A stretch of 64,000 nucleotides of DNA from Micromonospora sp. C31 (GTDB taxonomy: Bacteria > Actinomycetota > Actinomycetes > Mycobacteriales > Micromonosporaceae): the NCBI RefSeq assembly GCF_018070575.1, contig NZ_JAGPXN010000021.1, positions 1-64,000 of the forward strand, in the 5' to 3' direction. Below the pieces are notes generated by a model that had not been told where the DNA came from, searched no databases, and was given only the letters and a program-made list of their open reading frames with translations. The position numbers were made by a program, and so were the translations under genes. Shown here piece by piece: positions 62,229 to 64,000 of the stretch; the first letter of the stretch is position 1, and each line of letters opens with the position of its first letter.

Positions 62229-63707
62229 GTGCGCACCGTTGACGGGCGTACGGACCGGGTGGTCGTCGTCGGCGCCGGGCTGGGCGGGCTCGCCTGCGCG
62301 CTGCACCTGGCGGGCAGCGGTCGGCAGGTGACCGTGCTGGAGCGCGAGCCGGTGCCGGGCGGCCGGGCCGGGCGGCTCGGCGTGGACGGCTACGAGTTCG
62401 ACACCGGGCCCACCGTGCTCACCATGCCCGACCTGATCGCCGAGGCGCTCGGCGCGGTCGGCGAGGAACTTGACGACTGGCTGGACCTCACCCCGCTCGA
62501 CCCGGCCTACCGGGCGTACTACCCGGACGGGTCGACGCTGGACGTCATCACCGACACCACCCGGATGGCCGCCGAGATCGCCCGGGTGTGCGGCCCCCGG
62601 GAGGCGGACGGCTACCTGCGCTTCGTCGACTACGCGCGCAAGCTCTGGCAGTGGGAACGCGCCGACTTCATCGAACGCAACCTGGACGCGCCCACCGACC
62701 TGCTCACCGGCAACCTGGTCAAGCTGCTGGCCGGCGGCGCCTTCCGCCGGCTCCAGACGAAGATCAACCAGTTCTTCCGCGACCCGCGCACCCAGCGGAT
62801 CTTCTCGTTCCAGGCGATGTACGCCGGCCTCGCGCCGCACGACGCGCTGGCCATCTACGCGGTCATCGCGTACCTCGACTCGGTCGCCGGGGTCTGCTTC
62901 CCGCGCGGCGGCATCCACGCGGTCTCGCGCGGCATGGCCGGCGCGGCCGAGAAGCACGGCGTCGAGATCCGCTACGACACCACGGTGAGCCGGGTGGAGA
63001 CGGCGCACGGCCGGGCCACCGGCGTGCTGACCGCCGACGGCGAGCTGATCCCCGCCGACGTGGTCGTGCTCAATCCCGATCTGCCGGTCGCCTACCGCGA
63101 CCTGCTGCCGCCGGGCCGTACGCGCAAGCTCACCTACTCCCCTTCCTGCGTGGTCCTGCACGTCGGGTCGACGCAGGGATATGGGAAGATCGCCCACCAC
63201 AATATCCACTTCGGACGGTCGTGGAAGGGCACCTTCGATGAGGTCATCCGGCGGGGCGAGCTGATGAGCGACCCGTCCCTGCTGGTCACCAACCCGAGCC
63301 GGACCGACCCGTCGGTGGCGCCCGCCGGGCGGCACACCTACTACGTGCTCGCCCCGGTGCCCAACCTCGACCGGGCGCCGTTCGACTGGCGGGGCGACCT
63401 CACCGAGCGCTACGCCGACCAGCTCGTCGGGACCCTCGAGGAGCGCGGCTACGTCGGCTTCGGCGCCGGCGTCGAGGTGCTGCGGGCCGTGACCCCGGCC
63501 GAGTGGGCGGAGCAGGGCATGGCCGCCGGGACCCCGTTCGCCGCCGCGCACAGCCTCTTCCAGACCGGCCCCTTCCGCCCGTCGAACCTGCACCGGACAC
63601 TGTCGAACGTCGTCTTCGTCGGCTCGGGCACCCAGCCCGGCGTCGGCGTGCCCATGGTGCTGATCTCCGGCAAGCTGGCCGCCGGCCGCATCACCGGGGA
63701 CGTCTGA
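62229..63707 (+). CDS. crtI: Phytoene desaturase
   Basis: A 492-residue CrtI-type FAD enzyme that desaturates phytoene toward lycopene: VVVVGAGLGGLACALHLAGS at the N-terminus, EREPVPGGRAGRLGVDGYEF, TGPTVLTMPDLI, AVIAYLDSVAGVCFPRGGIH and the C-terminal signature GSGTQPGVGVPMVLISGKLA. GTG 62229 is chosen because AAGGAGGTGG sits 7 nt upstream; ATGs at 62196/62199 would add 10-11 residues. Confidence 0.93.
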   Translation: MRTVDGRTDRVVVVGAGLGGLACALHLAGSGRQVTVLEREPVPGGRAGRLGVDGYEFDTGPTVLTMPDLIAEALGAVGEELDDWLDLTPLDPAYRAYYPDGSTLDVITDTTRMAAEIARVCGPREADGYLRFVDYARKLWQWERADFIERNLDAPTDLLTGNLVKLLAGGAFRRLQTKINQFFRDPRTQRIFSFQAMYAGLAPHDALAIYAVIAYLDSVAGVCFPRGGIHAVSRGMAGAAEKHGVEIRYDTTVSRVETAHGRATGVLTADGELIPADVVVLNPDLPVAYRDLLPPGRTRKLTYSPSCVVLHVGSTQGYGKIAHHNIHFGRSWKGTFDEVIRRGELMSDPSLLVTNPSRTDPSVAPAGRHTYYVLAPVPNLDRAPFDWRGDLTERYADQLVGTLEERGYVGFGAGVEVLRAVTPAEWAEQGMAAGTPFAAAHSLFQTGPFRPSNLHRTLSNVVFVGSGTQPGVGVPMVLISGKLAAGRITGDV

Positions 63708-63741
63708 TGGCCTTCCCCCTCGGACCCGGGAGACACCTGCC

Positions 63742-64000
63742 GTGACCACCCGCGAAGATCACCTCGTCGAGCTCGTCGACGACGCCGGGCGACCGCGGGG
63801 GGAGACCACCGTGTCCGCCGCCCACCAGCCCCCGGGCCAGCTCCACCGCGCCTTCTCGGTGCTGCTCGTCGACTCCGAGGGCCGGGTGCTGCTGCAACGG
63901 CGGGCGCCGGTGAAGACCCGCTTCCCGCTGCGCTGGGCCAACGCGTGCTGCGGCCACCCCGCGCCGGGCGAGTCCCTCGTCGAGGCCGCCAACCGCCGGC
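63742..64000 (+). CDS. idi: Isopentenyl-diphosphate delta-isomerase, cut by window edge
   Basis: The first 86 residues of a type 1 (Nudix-fold) IPP isomerase: LVELVDDAGRPRGETTVSAA, LHRAFSVLLVDSEGRVLLQRRA, KTRFPLRWANACCGHPAPGE with the catalytic cysteine and the start of the Nudix box (EAANRR). It would supply DMAPP for the crt genes upstream. GTG 63742 starts 34 nt after the crtI stop. The C-terminus is outside the window. Confidence 0.9.
   Translation, partial: MTTREDHLVELVDDAGRPRGETTVSAAHQPPGQLHRAFSVLLVDSEGRVLLQRRAPVKTRFPLRWANACCGHPAPGESLVEAANRR

Overview
The window looks like chromosome of a high-GC actinomycete, most probably Micromonospora or a close relative. Support comes from very high G+C with strong third-position bias, many GTG starts, 4-nt start/stop overlaps, an Scr1-type XRE regulator with a DUF397 partner, a tad pilus locus, a B12-controlled bluB and a crt carotenoid cluster. 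No rRNA or tRNA gene and no CRISPR array was seen.

The left half (1 to about 33.8 kb) is accessory DNA. It opens with pieces of an actinomycete integrative/conjugative element: a replication-relaxation protein, a gene broken by two frameshifts, a DUF397/XRE pair, and four small overlapping genes. From about 7.1 to 27.9 kb lies a defence island. A Ser/Thr kinase is followed by a tightly overlapping operon of four large genes: a RapA/SNF2-type helicase, a 1836-residue adenine DNA methyltransferase, a 2240-residue DEAD-box/DUF1998 helicase with a C-terminal nuclease-like region, and a UvrD-like helicase carrying an N-terminal RelE-fold domain. A convergent Mrr-type endonuclease closes the island. 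The gene order resembles class 1 DISARM, but the parts differ (helicase and DUF1998 in one chain, no phospholipase-D gene, extra kinase and UvrD-RelE), so it may be an undescribed or little-described system.

From 28 to 33.8 kb the DNA is a graveyard of the same mobile-element family: a broken BTAD regulator, a decayed copy of the HTH/DUF2637 junction, an intact HTH-DUF2637 pair, and three copies of that operon's leader region. Toxin-antitoxin modules are set among them: a HicA-like pair, VapBC, YoeB with a beheaded YefM, and a FitAB/VapBC pair. The accessory DNA ends at a truncated and internally deleted argS-like remnant (33.83-34.20 kb).

The right half (34.2-64 kb) reads as ordinary chromosome: secreted and lipid-anchored proteins, an SDR/TetR divergent pair with twin operators, a GNAT acetyltransferase, a GH65 enzyme and a PAP2 phosphatase. 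A complete tad (Flp pilus) locus follows: prepilin peptidase on the minus strand, then twelve plus-strand genes from a lipoprotein through CpaB-, CpaE-, TadA-, TadB-, TadC-, Flp-, TadE- and TadG-like genes to a LysM protein. After it come a Rieske protein, bluB behind a cobalamin riboswitch, an EamA transporter, an enoyl-CoA hydratase-like protein, a pyridine nucleotide-disulphide oxidoreductase and a beta-lactamase-fold hydrolase. The window ends in carotenoid genes crtB (minus) and crtE-crtI-idi (plus), with idi cut by the edge.
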